Source: Daphnia carinata
Lineage: Eukaryota > Arthropoda > Branchiopoda > Diplostraca > Daphniidae
Direction: 5' to 3'
NCBI RefSeq assembly: GCF_022539665.2
Contig: NC_081339.1
Coordinates: 8,243,367 to 8,307,366 of the forward strand
Length of the DNA: 64,000 nt
Below, piece by piece: positions 48,290 to 58,421 of the stretch. Below the pieces are notes generated by a model, which was given only the letters and a program-made list of their open reading frames with translations, ran no database searches and was not told the DNA's origin. Each line of letters starts with the position of its first letter. Position 1 is the first letter of the stretch. The position numbers and the translations under genes were made by a program.

Positions 48290-48362
48290 AGGTCCTAACG
48301 AGACTCGAACTCGTGATCTCCTGCTTACTAGGCAGGCGCTTTGCCATCTAAGCCATAGGACC
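48290..48362 (-). tRNA. tRNA-Thr (AGT), copy 1
   Basis: Intact cloverleaf; base 67 pairs Watson-Crick (T in the plus-strand GGTCCT); 3' flank type AATA. Confidence 0.95.
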
Positions 48363-48614
48363 ACTACATGTGTTCTGAAGCTAACAATTCCAAATCCTGG
48401 AAAAGTGATCAAAATTGATGGGGAACACATTCTTACAATCTAAAAGTATCCTGGATTAGAGCGGAATCCAAGAATCGAATACAAATTCCAAATTTACTAG
48501 ATATTAAAAGTATATCAAGTAGATCTAGCTATTCGTCATACATTAAACAGAATTATCTTTGTCGAATTTACTTCTTTAGAATGTTACATAATACAAGATT
48601 AGCTTTAATCTAAT

Positions 48615-48687
48615 AGGTCCTAACGAGACTCGAACTCGTGATCTCCTGCTTACTAGGCAGGCGCTTTGCCATCTAAGCCATAGGACC
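48615..48687 (-). tRNA. tRNA-Thr (AGT), copy 2
   Basis: Intact; GGTCCT type, AATA flank. Confidence 0.95.
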
Positions 48688-48939
48688 ACTACATGTGTTC
48701 TGAAGCTAACAATTCCAAATCCTGGAAAAGTGATCAAAATTGATGGGGAACACATTCTTACAATCTAAAAGTATCATGGATTAGAGCGGAATCCACGAAT
48801 CGAATACAAATTCCAAATTTACCAGATATTAAAAGTATATCAAGTAGATCTAGCTATTCGTCATACATTAAACAGAATTATCTTTGTCGAATTTACTTCT
48901 TTAGAATGTTACATAATACAAGATTAACTTTAATCTAAT

Positions 48940-49012
48940 AGGTCCCAACGAGACTCGAACTCGTGATCTCCTGCTTACTAGGCAGGCGCTTTGCCATCTA
49001 AGCCATAGGACC
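48940..49012 (-). tRNA. tRNA-Thr (AGT), copy 3
   Basis: Intact; GGTCCC type (G-U pair in the acceptor stem). Trailer hairpin altered (AACTTT for AGCTTT). Confidence 0.95.
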
Positions 49013-49264
49013 ACTTCATGTGTTCTGAAGCTAACAATTCCAAATCCTGGAAAAGTGATCAAAATTGATGGGGAACACATTCTTACAATCTAAAAGTATC
49101 ATGGATTAGAGCGGAATCCAAGAATCGAATACAAATTCCAAATTTACTAGATATTAAAAAGGTATCAAGTAGATCAAGCTATTCGTCATATATTTAACAG
49201 AATTATCTTTGTCGAATTTACTTCTTTAGAATGTTACATAATACAAGATTAGCTTTAATCTGTG

Positions 49265-49337
49265 AGGTCCTAACGAGACTCGAACTCGTGATCTCCTGCT
49301 TACTAGGCAGGCGCTTTGCCATCTAAGCCATAGGACC
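49265..49337 (-). tRNA. tRNA-Thr (AGT), copy 4
   Basis: Intact; GGTCCT type with the GTGA 3' flank, the only such copy left of the mobile element. Confidence 0.95.
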
Positions 49338-49589
49338 ACTACATGTGTTCTGAAGCTAACAATTCCAAATCCTGGAAAAGTGATCAAAATTGATGGGGAA
49401 CACATTCTTACAATCTAAAAGTATCCTGGATTAGAGCGGAATCCAAGAATCGAATACAAATTCCAAATTTACTAGATATTAAAAGTATATCAAGTAGATC
49501 TAGCTATTCGTCATATATTAAACAGAATTATCTTTGTCGAATTTACTTCTTTAGAATGTTACATAATACAAGATTAGCTTTAATCTAAT

Positions 49590-49662
49590 AGGTCCCAACG
49601 AGACTCGAACTCGTGATCTCCTGCTTACTAGGCAGGCGCTTTGCCATCTAAGCCATAGGACC
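49590..49662 (-). tRNA. tRNA-Thr (AGT), copy 5
   Basis: Intact; GGTCCC type. Confidence 0.95.
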
Positions 49663-49914
49663 ACTACATGTGTTCTGAAGCTAACAATTCCAAATCCTGG
49701 AAAAGTGATCAAAATTGATGGGGAACACATTCTTACAATCTAAAAGTATCCTGGATTAGAGCGGAATCCAAGAATCGAATACAAATTCCAAATTTACTAG
49801 ATATTAAAAGTATATCAAGTAGATCTAGCTATTCGTCATATATTAAACAGAATTATCTTTGTCGAATTTACTTCTTTAGAATGTTACATAATACAAGATT
49901 AGCTTTAATCTAAT

Positions 49915-49987
49915 AGGTCCTAACGAGACTCGAACTCGTGATCTCCTGCTTACTAGGCAGGCGCTTTGCCATCTAAGCCATAGGACC
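49915..49987 (-). tRNA. tRNA-Thr (AGT), copy 6
   Basis: Intact; GGTCCT type, AATA flank. Confidence 0.95.
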
Positions 49988-50239
49988 ACTACATGTGTTC
50001 TGAAGCTAACAATTCCAAATCCTGGAAAAGTGATCAAAATTGATGGGGAACACATTCTTACAATCTAAAAGTATCCTGGATTAGAGCGGAATCCACGAAT
50101 CGAATACAAATTCCAAATTTACCAGATATTAAAAGTATATCAAGTAGATCTAGCTATTCGTCATACATTAAACAGAATTATCTTTGTCGAATTTACTTCT
50201 TTAGAATGTTACATAATACAAGATTAGCTTTAATCTAAT

Positions 50240-50312
50240 AGGTCCCAACGAGACTCGAACTCGTGATCTCCTGCTTACTAGGCAGGCGCTTTGCCATCTA
50301 AGCCATAGGACC
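50240..50312 (-). tRNA. tRNA-Thr (AGT), copy 7
   Basis: Intact; GGTCCC type. Confidence 0.95.
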
Positions 50313-50564
50313 ACTACATGTGTTCTGAAGCTAACAATTCCAAATCCTGGAAAAGTGATCAAAATTGATGGGGAACACATTCTTACAATCTAAAAGTATC
50401 CTGGATTAGAGCGGAATCCAAGAATCGAATACAAATTCCAAATTTACTAGATATTAAAAGTATATCAAGTAGATCTAGCTATTCGTCATATATTAAACAG
50501 AATTATCTTTGTCGAATTTACTTCTTTAGAATGTTACATAATACAAGATTAGCTTTAATCTAAT

Positions 50565-50637
50565 AGGTCCCAACGAGACTCGAACTCGTGATCTCCTGCT
50601 TACTAGGCAGGCGCTTTGCCATCTAAGCCATAGGACC
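50565..50637 (-). tRNA. tRNA-Thr (AGT), copy 8
   Basis: Intact; GGTCCC type. Last copy before the mobile element. Confidence 0.95.
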
Positions 50638-50823
50638 ACTACATGTGTTCTGAAGCTAACAATTCCAAATCCTGGAAAAGTGATCAAAATTGATGGGGAA
50701 CACATTCTTACAATCTAAAAGTATCATGGATTAGAGCGGAATCCACGAATCGAATACAAATTCCAAATTTACCAGATATTAAAAGTATATCAAGTAGATC
50801 TAGCTATTCGTCATACATTAAAC

Positions 50824-50875
50824 AGAATTATCTTTGTCGAATTTACTTCTTTAGAATGTTACATAACACAAGATT
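50824..50875. repeat. left 52-bp flank repeat of the mobile element
   Basis: Array spacer sequence ending CACAAGATT, repeated with one difference (C for T) at 55358-55409 on the other side of the element. Confidence 0.8.
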
Positions 50876-50893
50876 GCATGCAAATTGTTCCTA

Positions 50894-50944
50894 CCATACA
50901 ACTGTGTTGACCATTCTTTATTAGCTCTTCAAAGCAGACTACAA

Positions 50945-50977
<33 letters not shown>

Positions 50978-51041
50978 TTGGGGAGGTAGACACACCGCCA
51001 GGTGGCGACACTCCAACCGTCTACACTCAGATCTTATTTAG
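50894..51041 (+). repeat. left inverted terminal repeat
   Basis: About 148 bp, inverted match to 55343-55195, including a run of T (about 50946-50971) that faces a run of A in the right copy. Inside both copies is CCGCCAGGTGGCG. Confidence 0.9.
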
Positions 51042-51059
51042 CTTTTGTCAAGTGCAGTC

Positions 51060-54000
51060 ATGTCTGGAGAAAGTGGAAGTGATAGCGAAAGTGTCTCGTC
51101 TGCGTCGCGAAGTGGTCGCAGTTGTATCCGCGATCATCGGGCTATGGCTAGCTCGCAGGATGTCGAGGATAGTTTCTTTCAGTCAGAAAGCGAGACGGGT
51201 GACAATTTTCAGCAGGAGTTTGATGTTCCGGGAGACCCCCTGATTGAGTCAGATCCGCATGGTTCGTCCAAACGCAAGGCGTCGGAGTGCGAAGAAGGCA
51301 GGCGTAAGAGGTCGAAGCTAGCTGAGTCCGAAAGAAATAAGGTGGTAGAGAAGTTCACGCTCTCGGAACGCAAAACGAAGAAGTTGAGGAAATGGATAGT
51401 GAAAGGAGTGGGAGCAGCTGACGCGAAAGACCTAAAAGGCAAGTACGCGCCGGCATTCGAAAAGAGGTCGTTCTCCCTGCAGTGCCCGGAGCTGGATGAA
51501 GCCATGCTAAAGCGGCTGAAGTCCATCAGGAAATCGCCATCAGCAAAAAGTGTCTCCGACCCACGCGAGAAAGAGCTCCTGTCGATGCAATATAAGATCC
51601 TGGACATAGCTCGGCCCTTGCTTTATTTGTGGGACATGAAATGGGCAGACCCCAAGATCCAAGAAGCAGTGGAAGATTCCATGCAGTTATGGGCCTGCTC
51701 ATTTAACGATGTGACGCGCAGGCGTCGGCTAAACATCTTATCCCAAACGAATCCTTCGTTTATATCTCTGTTGGCTAACGAGCGCAACTTTTCAGAGAGG
51801 GAATCCCAATGGCTCTACGGGAAAAAACTGATCCAGGAGATGGTCCAGACGGCCAAGGACGAAGCCGCCCTGAACGCTGTGGGACGAGCCAGTGAGCAGA
51901 TGCAACGCGCGTCTTCCAGGGGCAAGAGTTATCGAGGCGGATACACTGGAAATCATAGGCCCTCGCACCAGCCGTACAGTGGATCGGCCAGGCAACGCTC
52001 CAGCTCAAATTTTTCGCCAATGGCGGGCCCTAGTGGCCGTGGCAAGTATGTCTCTAAGTTTATTTCGCCTGCTTCTGCGCATTTGACTCCTATCGGTGGT
52101 CGATTGAAGGAATTTGCCCTGGCTTGGCCGCGGTTTTCTAACGACCCTTGGGTGTTACATGTGGTTTTTGAAGGCCTGAAGCTAGACCTAGTAGCTAGGC
52201 CCATTCAGTGTAGTCCTCCACCTAACCCATTGTTTGGGGAACACCAAGTCGAGCTCTGTCGAGAAGAAGTGGCATCCTTGGCGGCAAAGGGGGCAATCAA
52301 AATGGTGCCGGATAAAGGTTTTATCAGCACCATATTCGTGATCCCCAAGAAAGCCGGGGGCTTTCGTCCGGTAATTAATCTTAAGAAACTAAATGAGTAT
52401 GTGGTTCACCAACATTTTAAGATGGAAGGGCTAGGCTACCTCAAGCATTTGCTTCGGCCAAATGATTGGTTGGCTAAGATGGACCTGAAGGATGCATATC
52501 TAACAGTGCCCATTCACCCGGAGGATCAAAGTCTCCTTCAGTTTATCTGGGAGGGGCAAATTTGGCAGTTTACCTGTTAACCGTTTGGCCTGGCTTCAGC
52601 ACCCTGGGCGTTTTCCAAGCTCCTCAAGCCGATAGTAGCATTTTTTAGATCAAAAGGTATCCGGATGATTATTTATCTGGACGACATTTTGCTTTTGAAC
52701 TCTACCTGCGCAGGTTTAGAAAAGGAAATAGCCCTGGTTTCGGATACGTTCGCCCAAATCGGGTTCATTCTCAATGTCGAGAAGTCGATATTGACGCCAA
52801 TGCAATCCTTAGAGTTCCTTGGTCTTCTGATCGATTCAAAGTCCTTGTCTTTGTCTCTCCCGCCGGAGAAAAGTAGATCGATCATTTCTCTTTGCAGTAT
52901 GGCGCTTTCAAAAGGCAAAATTTCGCTTAGGGACCTGGCGTCGATCTTGGGAAAATTGTCCTGGGCTATCCCAGCCGTGCCCTACGCGCAAGCACATTAT
53001 CGTAGGATTCAAAGGCTTTATATTTCAAAATCAAGGCAAGCTAACGGTAACCTACAACGCAAAGTCTTTCTCTCGGCCGATGCGGTAGAGGATCTCAAAT
53101 GGTGGGTAGCTAACTTGGCAGGGTCGAAAGGCAGGCCTTTATCTTTCCCGGGACCGCATCTGGTAATTTATTCAGATGCTTCGTTATCCGGTTGGGGCGC
53201 GGTGTGTAATTCGATATGTGCGAATGGCCCTTGGACGGCGGACCAAGCTCGGGAGCACATAAATTACTTAGAGCTTTTGGCGGCTTTCAACGCTCTTAAA
53301 TGCTTCGTTAAACCCCCATTCGGGGTCACAGTCCTTCTTAAGCTAGATAATACGACCGCAGTCTCCTATATAAATAAGTTGGGGGGCTCCCATTCGCATT
53401 CGCTGTGCTCTCTAGCGTTAGAGATGGCCTCCTGGTGCGAAGACAGGGGTGTTCTCATCCAAGCTGTTCATGTGGCCGGAATTTTTAATGTGATTGCAGA
53501 TCATCAATCCAGGAGCGGGCAGGAGTCAGGGGATTGGAGGTTGGACCCATCAACGTTCAGGGCAATAATGGAGATTTGGCCGGCCAAAGTGGACTTATTT
53601 GCAAAGGCATGGAACGCCCAGTTGCCTCTGTTTGTCAGTTGGTTTCCCCAGCCGGGAGCTCTGGCGATCAATGCCCTATCCTTGATTTGGGAAAACATGG
53701 AAGGGTTCGCATTCCCACCGTTTTACCTAGTCAAGGATTGCCTGTCCAAGCTGAGAGCAGAGTCGGCCTCGTTGGTGTTAGTGTGCCCCCTCTGGCCGAG
53801 CCAGCCGTGGTTCCCGTTGCTGTTGGAGCTAGTGTGCGATGTGGTGCGGGTGATTCAGCCGAGCCCAACCCTGTTGAAATCGTGCCTCAATGTCCCGCAC
53901 CAGTTGTGCAACAACCAGTCATTCCGACTGACCGCTTGGAAGTTGTCAGGGGACGGTTCTCAGACCAAAACCTTCCGGAGCAAGTGGTCACATTATTGCT

Positions 54001-54104
54001 GGCCAGCAATCGTCCCGCCACACGCGCTGCATATCAGAGCGCCTGGAACGCTTGGTGTAATTGGCACCATAGACGGGACTCGCATCCCCTGTCAGTCTCT
54101 TTAA
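51060..54104 (+). pseudogene. DIRS Gag-RT-RNase H polyprotein with one in-frame stop
   Basis: One reading frame from the ATG at 51060 to the stop at 54102-54104, broken only by TAA at 52578-52580. The first 330 residues are Gag-like: acidic Ser-rich start, basic RRKRSK, and a Gly/Arg/Ser-rich end. RT follows in the same frame, starting GRLKEFALAWPRFSNDPW, with FVIPKKAGGFRPVINLKKLN and KMDLKDAYLTVPIHP. The stop replaces one residue just before PFGLASAPWAFSKL. The catalytic IYLDDIL follows. RNase H shows YSDAS, YLELLAAF, KLDNTTAV and ADHQSR, the usual acidic residues. After it comes VDLFAKAWNAQLP...FAFPPF, matching the region described as DAM-methyltransferase-like in DIRS elements; that last name is tentative. 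Whether TAA is a lethal mutation or is bypassed cannot be seen from one copy. Confidence 0.88.
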
Positions 54105-54907
54105 GCACAGCGCTTTCCTTCCTGGCGGACGAATTTCATAGCGGTAAGGCGTACAGCACCTTAAGTATCTTCCGTTCGATGTTGTCTAATACCTTTGACG
54201 ATATCGATGGCCACCCGATTGGCGCTCACCCTCTAATAAAGAAGTTAATGGCAGGTATTTTTCACTTGAGACCAGCCAAGCCCAAGTACTCGGTTACCTG
54301 GGATGTTACCTTGGTTTTGGATCACCTCAAGAACCAGTACAGTGATTCTACGACACTAATGGACCTGTCTTGCAAGTTAGTCACCTTGCTGGCTCTGGCG
54401 ACGATGCTAAGGGTATCGGAGTTAGCCTCTATAGACAGATCGTCGATCAAGTTTTCAGCCGATGCTGTTTCCTTTGCGCTGTCCAAACCGAGAAAATCAC
54501 AGAAAGGGGGCCCGTTACAGTCTTTCGAACTGCGAAGACTGGCCGCGGTCGAGATCGACCCGGTGAATTGCCTGAGCCAATATTTGGGAATGACAGAATC
54601 CCTCTGTTTTAACCACTCGGCCCTCTTCATTTCTACCAAGAAGCCTTACAAAGGTGTATCTGGATCAACGGTTGGGCGCTGGGTAAAGAATTTGCTCAGG
54701 GAAGCAGGTGTGGATACAAACACCTTTTCAGCGCATTCAACGCGCGGGGCGGCGGCGTCTAAGGCGGCAACTATCGGCGTTCCTGTCGAATCGATCTTGA
54801 AGGCGGCAAATTGGGCGTCAGAGAGTACCTTTACGAGATTTTATAGGCGAGAGATACCGGAGCCTCCATTGGCTGAAAGAGTCTTAAGCTCGGTTGTAAT
54901 CGAATAG
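53534..54907 (+). CDS. DIRS tyrosine recombinase
   Basis: A 457-residue frame that overlaps the end of the polyprotein by about 570 bp in another frame. The overlap encodes a Pro/Val-rich N-terminal part; the true start may be later. The recombinase proper begins near LPEQVVTLLLASNRPATRAAY (SAM-like core-binding domain). The catalytic domain shows the first Arg in ATMLRVSELAS, the HxxR box as AHSTRGAAAS, and the C-terminal Trp and Tyr in NWASESTFTRFYRR. These are the R-H-R-Y residues that cut and join DNA. The frame is open throughout. Confidence 0.9.
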   Translation: MEVGPINVQGNNGDLAGQSGLICKGMERPVASVCQLVSPAGSSGDQCPILDLGKHGRVRIPTVLPSQGLPVQAESRVGLVGVSVPPLAEPAVVPVAVGASVRCGAGDSAEPNPVEIVPQCPAPVVQQPVIPTDRLEVVRGRFSDQNLPEQVVTLLLASNRPATRAAYQSAWNAWCNWHHRRDSHPLSVSLSTALSFLADEFHSGKAYSTLSIFRSMLSNTFDDIDGHPIGAHPLIKKLMAGIFHLRPAKPKYSVTWDVTLVLDHLKNQYSDSTTLMDLSCKLVTLLALATMLRVSELASIDRSSIKFSADAVSFALSKPRKSQKGGPLQSFELRRLAAVEIDPVNCLSQYLGMTESLCFNHSALFISTKKPYKGVSGSTVGRWVKNLLREAGVDTNTFSAHSTRGAAASKAATIGVPVESILKAANWASESTFTRFYRREIPEPPLAERVLSSVVIE

Positions 54908-54921
54908 GTGCTTTTAAGTCA

Positions 54922-55034
54922 CAGTTGTATGGTAGGAACAATTTGCATGCAATTGTAAATTGTTCGAGGAAGCGCGGAGCGCTTCCGATGAACAATTGTG
55001 ATTGCATAATAATTAGTGAAGACCATACAACTGT
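54922..55034. repeat. internal complementary region
   Basis: Positions 54922-54950 are the exact complement of the element's left tip (50876-50904, 29 bp). Positions 55008-55034 complement its right tip (55332-55357) with one small difference. Between them is an imperfect palindrome around GGAAGCG-CGGAG-CGCTTCC flanked by AATTGTTC and GAACAATT. In DIRS elements this region is thought to template completion of the ends. Confidence 0.9.
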
Positions 55035-55194
55035 CTGCATTTCCCTAGTTTATCCCACCCGCCCGGCTCTTCACTAATTTGCATCATCTTGTTCATTTAG
55101 ATTTCATCAACCTTACCGCGGCAGCGCCAATGGTGGAGGCTCGGGTTTTCGTGAAAACATTTTGCGTTAGCTTGGAGAATGCGGATTTTGTCAT

Positions 55195-55261
55195 CTAAAC
55201 AAGATCTGAGTGTAGACGGTTGGAGTGTCGCCACCTGGCGGTGTGTCTACCTCCCCAACCC

Positions 55262-55294
<33 letters not shown>

Positions 55295-55343
55295 GTAGTC
55301 TGCTTTGAAGAGCTAATAAAGAATGGTCAACACAGTTGTATGG
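55195..55343 (-). repeat. right inverted terminal repeat
   Basis: Inverted partner of 50894-51041; the A run is at about 55263-55290. Confidence 0.9.
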
Positions 55344-55357
55344 TCTTCATAATTATT

Positions 55358-55409
55358 AGAATTATCTTTGTCGAATTTACTTCTTTAGAATGTTACATAA
55401 TACAAGATT
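55358..55409. repeat. right 52-bp flank repeat of the mobile element
   Basis: The array resumes here 52 bp upstream of where it stopped at 50875, so this stretch is present on both sides of the insertion. Confidence 0.8.
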
Positions 55410-55423
55410 AGCTTTAATCTAAT

Positions 55424-55496
55424 AGGTCCCAACGAGACTCGAACTCGTGATCTCCTGCTTACTAGGCAGGCGCTTTGCCATCTAAGCCATAGGACC
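55424..55496 (-). tRNA. tRNA-Thr (AGT), copy 9
   Basis: Intact; GGTCCC type. First copy after the mobile element. Confidence 0.95.
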
Positions 55497-55748
55497 ACTA
55501 CATGTGTTCTGAAGCTAACAATTCCAAATCCTGGAAAAGTGATCAAAATTGATGGGGAACACATTCTTACAATCTAAAAGTATCCTGGATTAGAGCGGAA
55601 TCCAAGAATCGAATACAAATTCCAAATTTACTAGATATTAAAAGTATATCAAGTAGATCTAGCTATTCGTCATATATTAAACAGAATTATCTTTGTCGAA
55701 TTTACTTCTTTAGAATGTTACATAATACAAGATTAGCTTTAATCTATG

Positions 55749-55821
55749 AGGTCCTAACGAGACTCGAACTCGTGATCTCCTGCTTACTAGGCAGGCGCTT
55801 TGCCATCTAAGCCATAGGACC
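55749..55821 (-). tRNA. tRNA-Thr (AGT), copy 10
   Basis: Intact; GGTCCT type with a unique ATGA flank. Confidence 0.95.
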
Positions 55822-56073
55822 ACTACATGTGTTCTGAAGCTAACAATTCCAAATCCTGGAAAAGTGATCAAAATTGATGGGGAACACATTCTTACAATCT
55901 AAAAGTATCCTGGATTAGAGCGGAATCCAAGAATCGAATACAAATTCCAAATTTACTAGATATTAAAAGTATATCAAGTAGATCTAGCTATTCGTCATAT
56001 ATTAAACAGAATTATCTTTGTCGAATTTACTTCTTTAGAATGTTACATAATACAAGATTAGCTTTAATCTAAT

Positions 56074-56146
56074 AGGTCCTAACGAGACTCGAACTCGTGA
56101 TCTCCTGCTTACTAGGCAGGCGCTTTGCCATCTAAGCCATAGGACC
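56074..56146 (-). tRNA. tRNA-Thr (AGT), copy 11
   Basis: Intact; GGTCCT type, AATA flank. First unit of the type series T-C-C-G-G. Confidence 0.95.
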
Positions 56147-56398
56147 ACTACATGTGTTCTGAAGCTAACAATTCCAAATCCTGGAAAAGTGATCAAAATT
56201 GATGGGGAACACATTCTTACAATCTAAAAGTATCCTGGATTAGAGCGGAATCCAAGAATCGAATACAAATTCCAAATTTACTAGATATTAAAAGTATATC
56301 AAGTAGATCTAGCTATTCGTCATATATTAAACAGAATTATCTTTGTCGAATTTACTTCTTTAGAATGTTACATAATACAAGATTAGCTTTAATCTAAT

Positions 56399-56471
56399 AG
56401 GTCCCAACGAGACTCGAACTCGTGATCTCCTGCTTACTAGGCAGGCGCTTTGCCATCTAAGCCATAGGACC
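56399..56471 (-). tRNA. tRNA-Thr (AGT), copy 12
   Basis: Intact; GGTCCC type. Confidence 0.95.
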
Positions 56472-56723
56472 ACTACATGTGTTCTGAAGCTAACAATTCC
56501 AAATCCTGGAAAAGTGATCAAAATTGATGGGGAACACATTCTTACAATCTAAAAGTATCCTGGATTAGAGCGGAATCCAAGAATCGAATACAAATTCCAA
56601 ATTTACTAGATATTAAAAGTATATCAAGTAGATCTAGCTATTCGTCATATATTAAACAGAATTATCTTTGTCGAATTTACTTCTTTAGAATGTTACATAA
56701 TACAAGATTAGCTTTAATCTAAT

Positions 56724-56796
56724 AGGTCCCAACGAGACTCGAACTCGTGATCTCCTGCTTACTAGGCAGGCGCTTTGCCATCTAAGCCATAGGACC
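56724..56796 (-). tRNA. tRNA-Thr (AGT), copy 13
   Basis: Intact; GGTCCC type. Confidence 0.95.
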
Positions 56797-57048
56797 ACTA
56801 CATGTGTTCTGAAGCTAACAATTCCAAATCCTGGAAAAGTGATCAAAATTGATGGGGAACACATTCTTACAATCTAAAAGTATCCTGGATTAGAGCGGAA
56901 TCCAAGAATCGAATACAAATTCCAAATTTACTAGATATTAAAAGTATATCAAGTAGATCTAGCTATTCGTCATATATTAAACAGAATTATCTTTGTCGAA
57001 TTTACTTCTTTAGAATGTTACATAATACAAGATTAGCTTTAATCTGTG

Positions 57049-57121
57049 AGGTCCTAACGAGACTCGAACTCGTGATCTCCTGCTTACTAGGCAGGCGCTT
57101 TGCCATCTAAGCCATAGGACC
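57049..57121 (-). tRNA. tRNA-Thr (AGT), copy 14
   Basis: Intact; GGTCCT type, GTGA flank. Confidence 0.95.
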
Positions 57122-57373
57122 ACTACATGTGTTCTGAAGCTAACAATTCCAAATCCTGGAAAAGTGATCAAAATTGATGGGGAACACATTCTTACAATCT
57201 AAAAGTATCCTGGATTAGAGCGGAATCCAAGAATCGAATACAAATTCCAAATTTACTAGATATTAAAAGTATATCAAGTAGATCTAGCTATTCGTCATAT
57301 ATTAAACAGAATTATCTTTGTCGAATTTACTTCTTTAGAATGTTACATAATACAAGATTAGCTTTAATCTGTG

Positions 57374-57446
57374 AGGTCCTAACGAGACTCGAACTCGTGA
57401 TCTCCTGCTTACTAGGCAGGCGCTTTGCCATCTAAGCCATAGGACC
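57374..57446 (-). tRNA. tRNA-Thr (AGT), copy 15
   Basis: Intact; GGTCCT type, GTGA flank. Confidence 0.95.
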
Positions 57447-57698
57447 ACTACATGTGTTCTGAAGCTAACAATTCCAAATCCTGGAAAAGTGATCAAAATT
57501 GATGGGGAACACATTCTTACAATCTAAAAGTATCCTGGATTAGAGCGGAATCCAAGAATCGAATACAAATTCCAAATTTACTAGATATTAAAAGTATATC
57601 AAGTAGATCTAGCTATTCGTCATATATTAAACAGAATTATCTTTGTCGAATTTACTTCTTTAGAATGTTACATAATACAAGATTAGCTTTAATCTAAT

Positions 57699-57771
57699 AG
57701 GTCCCAACGAGACTCGAACTCGTGATCTCCTGCTTACTAGGCAGGCGCTTTGCCATCTAAGCCATAGGACC
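57699..57771 (-). tRNA. tRNA-Thr (AGT), copy 16
   Basis: Intact; GGTCCC type. Confidence 0.95.
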
Positions 57772-58023
57772 ACTACATGTGTTCTGAAGCTAACAATTCC
57801 AAATCCTGGAAAAGTGATCAAAATTGATGGGGAACACATTCTTACAATCTAAAAGTATCCTGGATTAGAGCGGAATCCAAGAATCGAATACAAATTCCAA
57901 ATTTACTAGATATTAAAAGTATATCAAGTAGATCTAGCTATTCGTCATATATTAAACAGAATTATCTTTGTCGAATTTACTTCTTTAGAATGTTACATAA
58001 TACAAGATTAGCTTTAATCTAAT

Positions 58024-58096
58024 AGGTCCCAACGAGACTCGAACTCGTGATCTCCTGCTTACTAGGCAGGCGCTTTGCCATCTAAGCCATAGGACC
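58024..58096 (-). tRNA. tRNA-Thr (AGT), copy 17
   Basis: Intact; GGTCCC type. Confidence 0.95.
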
Positions 58097-58348
58097 ACTA
58101 CATGTGTTCTGAAGCTAACAATTCCAAATCCTGGAAAAGTGATCAAAATTGATGGGGAACACATTCTTACAATCTAAAAGTATCCTGGATTAGAGCGGAA
58201 TCCAAGAATCGAATACAAATTCCAAATTTACTAGATATTAAAAGTATATCAAGTAGATCTAGCTATTCGTCATATATTAAACAGAATTATCTTTGTCGAA
58301 TTTACTTCTTTAGAATGTTACATAATACAAGATTAGCTTTAATCTGTG

Positions 58349-58421
58349 AGGTCCTAACGAGACTCGAACTCGTGATCTCCTGCTTACTAGGCAGGCGCTT
58401 TGCCATCTAAGCCATAGGACC
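58349..58421 (-). tRNA. tRNA-Thr (AGT), copy 18
   Basis: Intact; GGTCCT type, GTGA flank. Confidence 0.95.

Larger units (their letters stand above)
50876..55357 (+). mobile_element. DIRS-like tyrosine recombinase retrotransposon
   Basis: A 4.48-kb element inserted in tRNA array spacer. It has the full DIRS architecture: inverted terminal repeats (50894-51041 and 55195-55343), short unique extensions outside them, and an internal complementary region at 54922-55034 that matches both extensions. It encodes Gag, reverse transcriptase, RNase H and a tyrosine recombinase, with no DDE integrase. The family replicates through a circular DNA and integrates by the recombinase. The two terminal repeats are almost identical and all frames but one are open, so insertion looks recent. 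One stop codon interrupts the RT. Its genes run opposite to the tRNA genes. Confidence 0.92.

Noticed and set aside
50824-55409. 52-bp flank repeat as a normal target-site duplication
   Set aside because: Too long for any known integrase, the copies are not identical, and YR elements do not make one. Array recombination explains it better.
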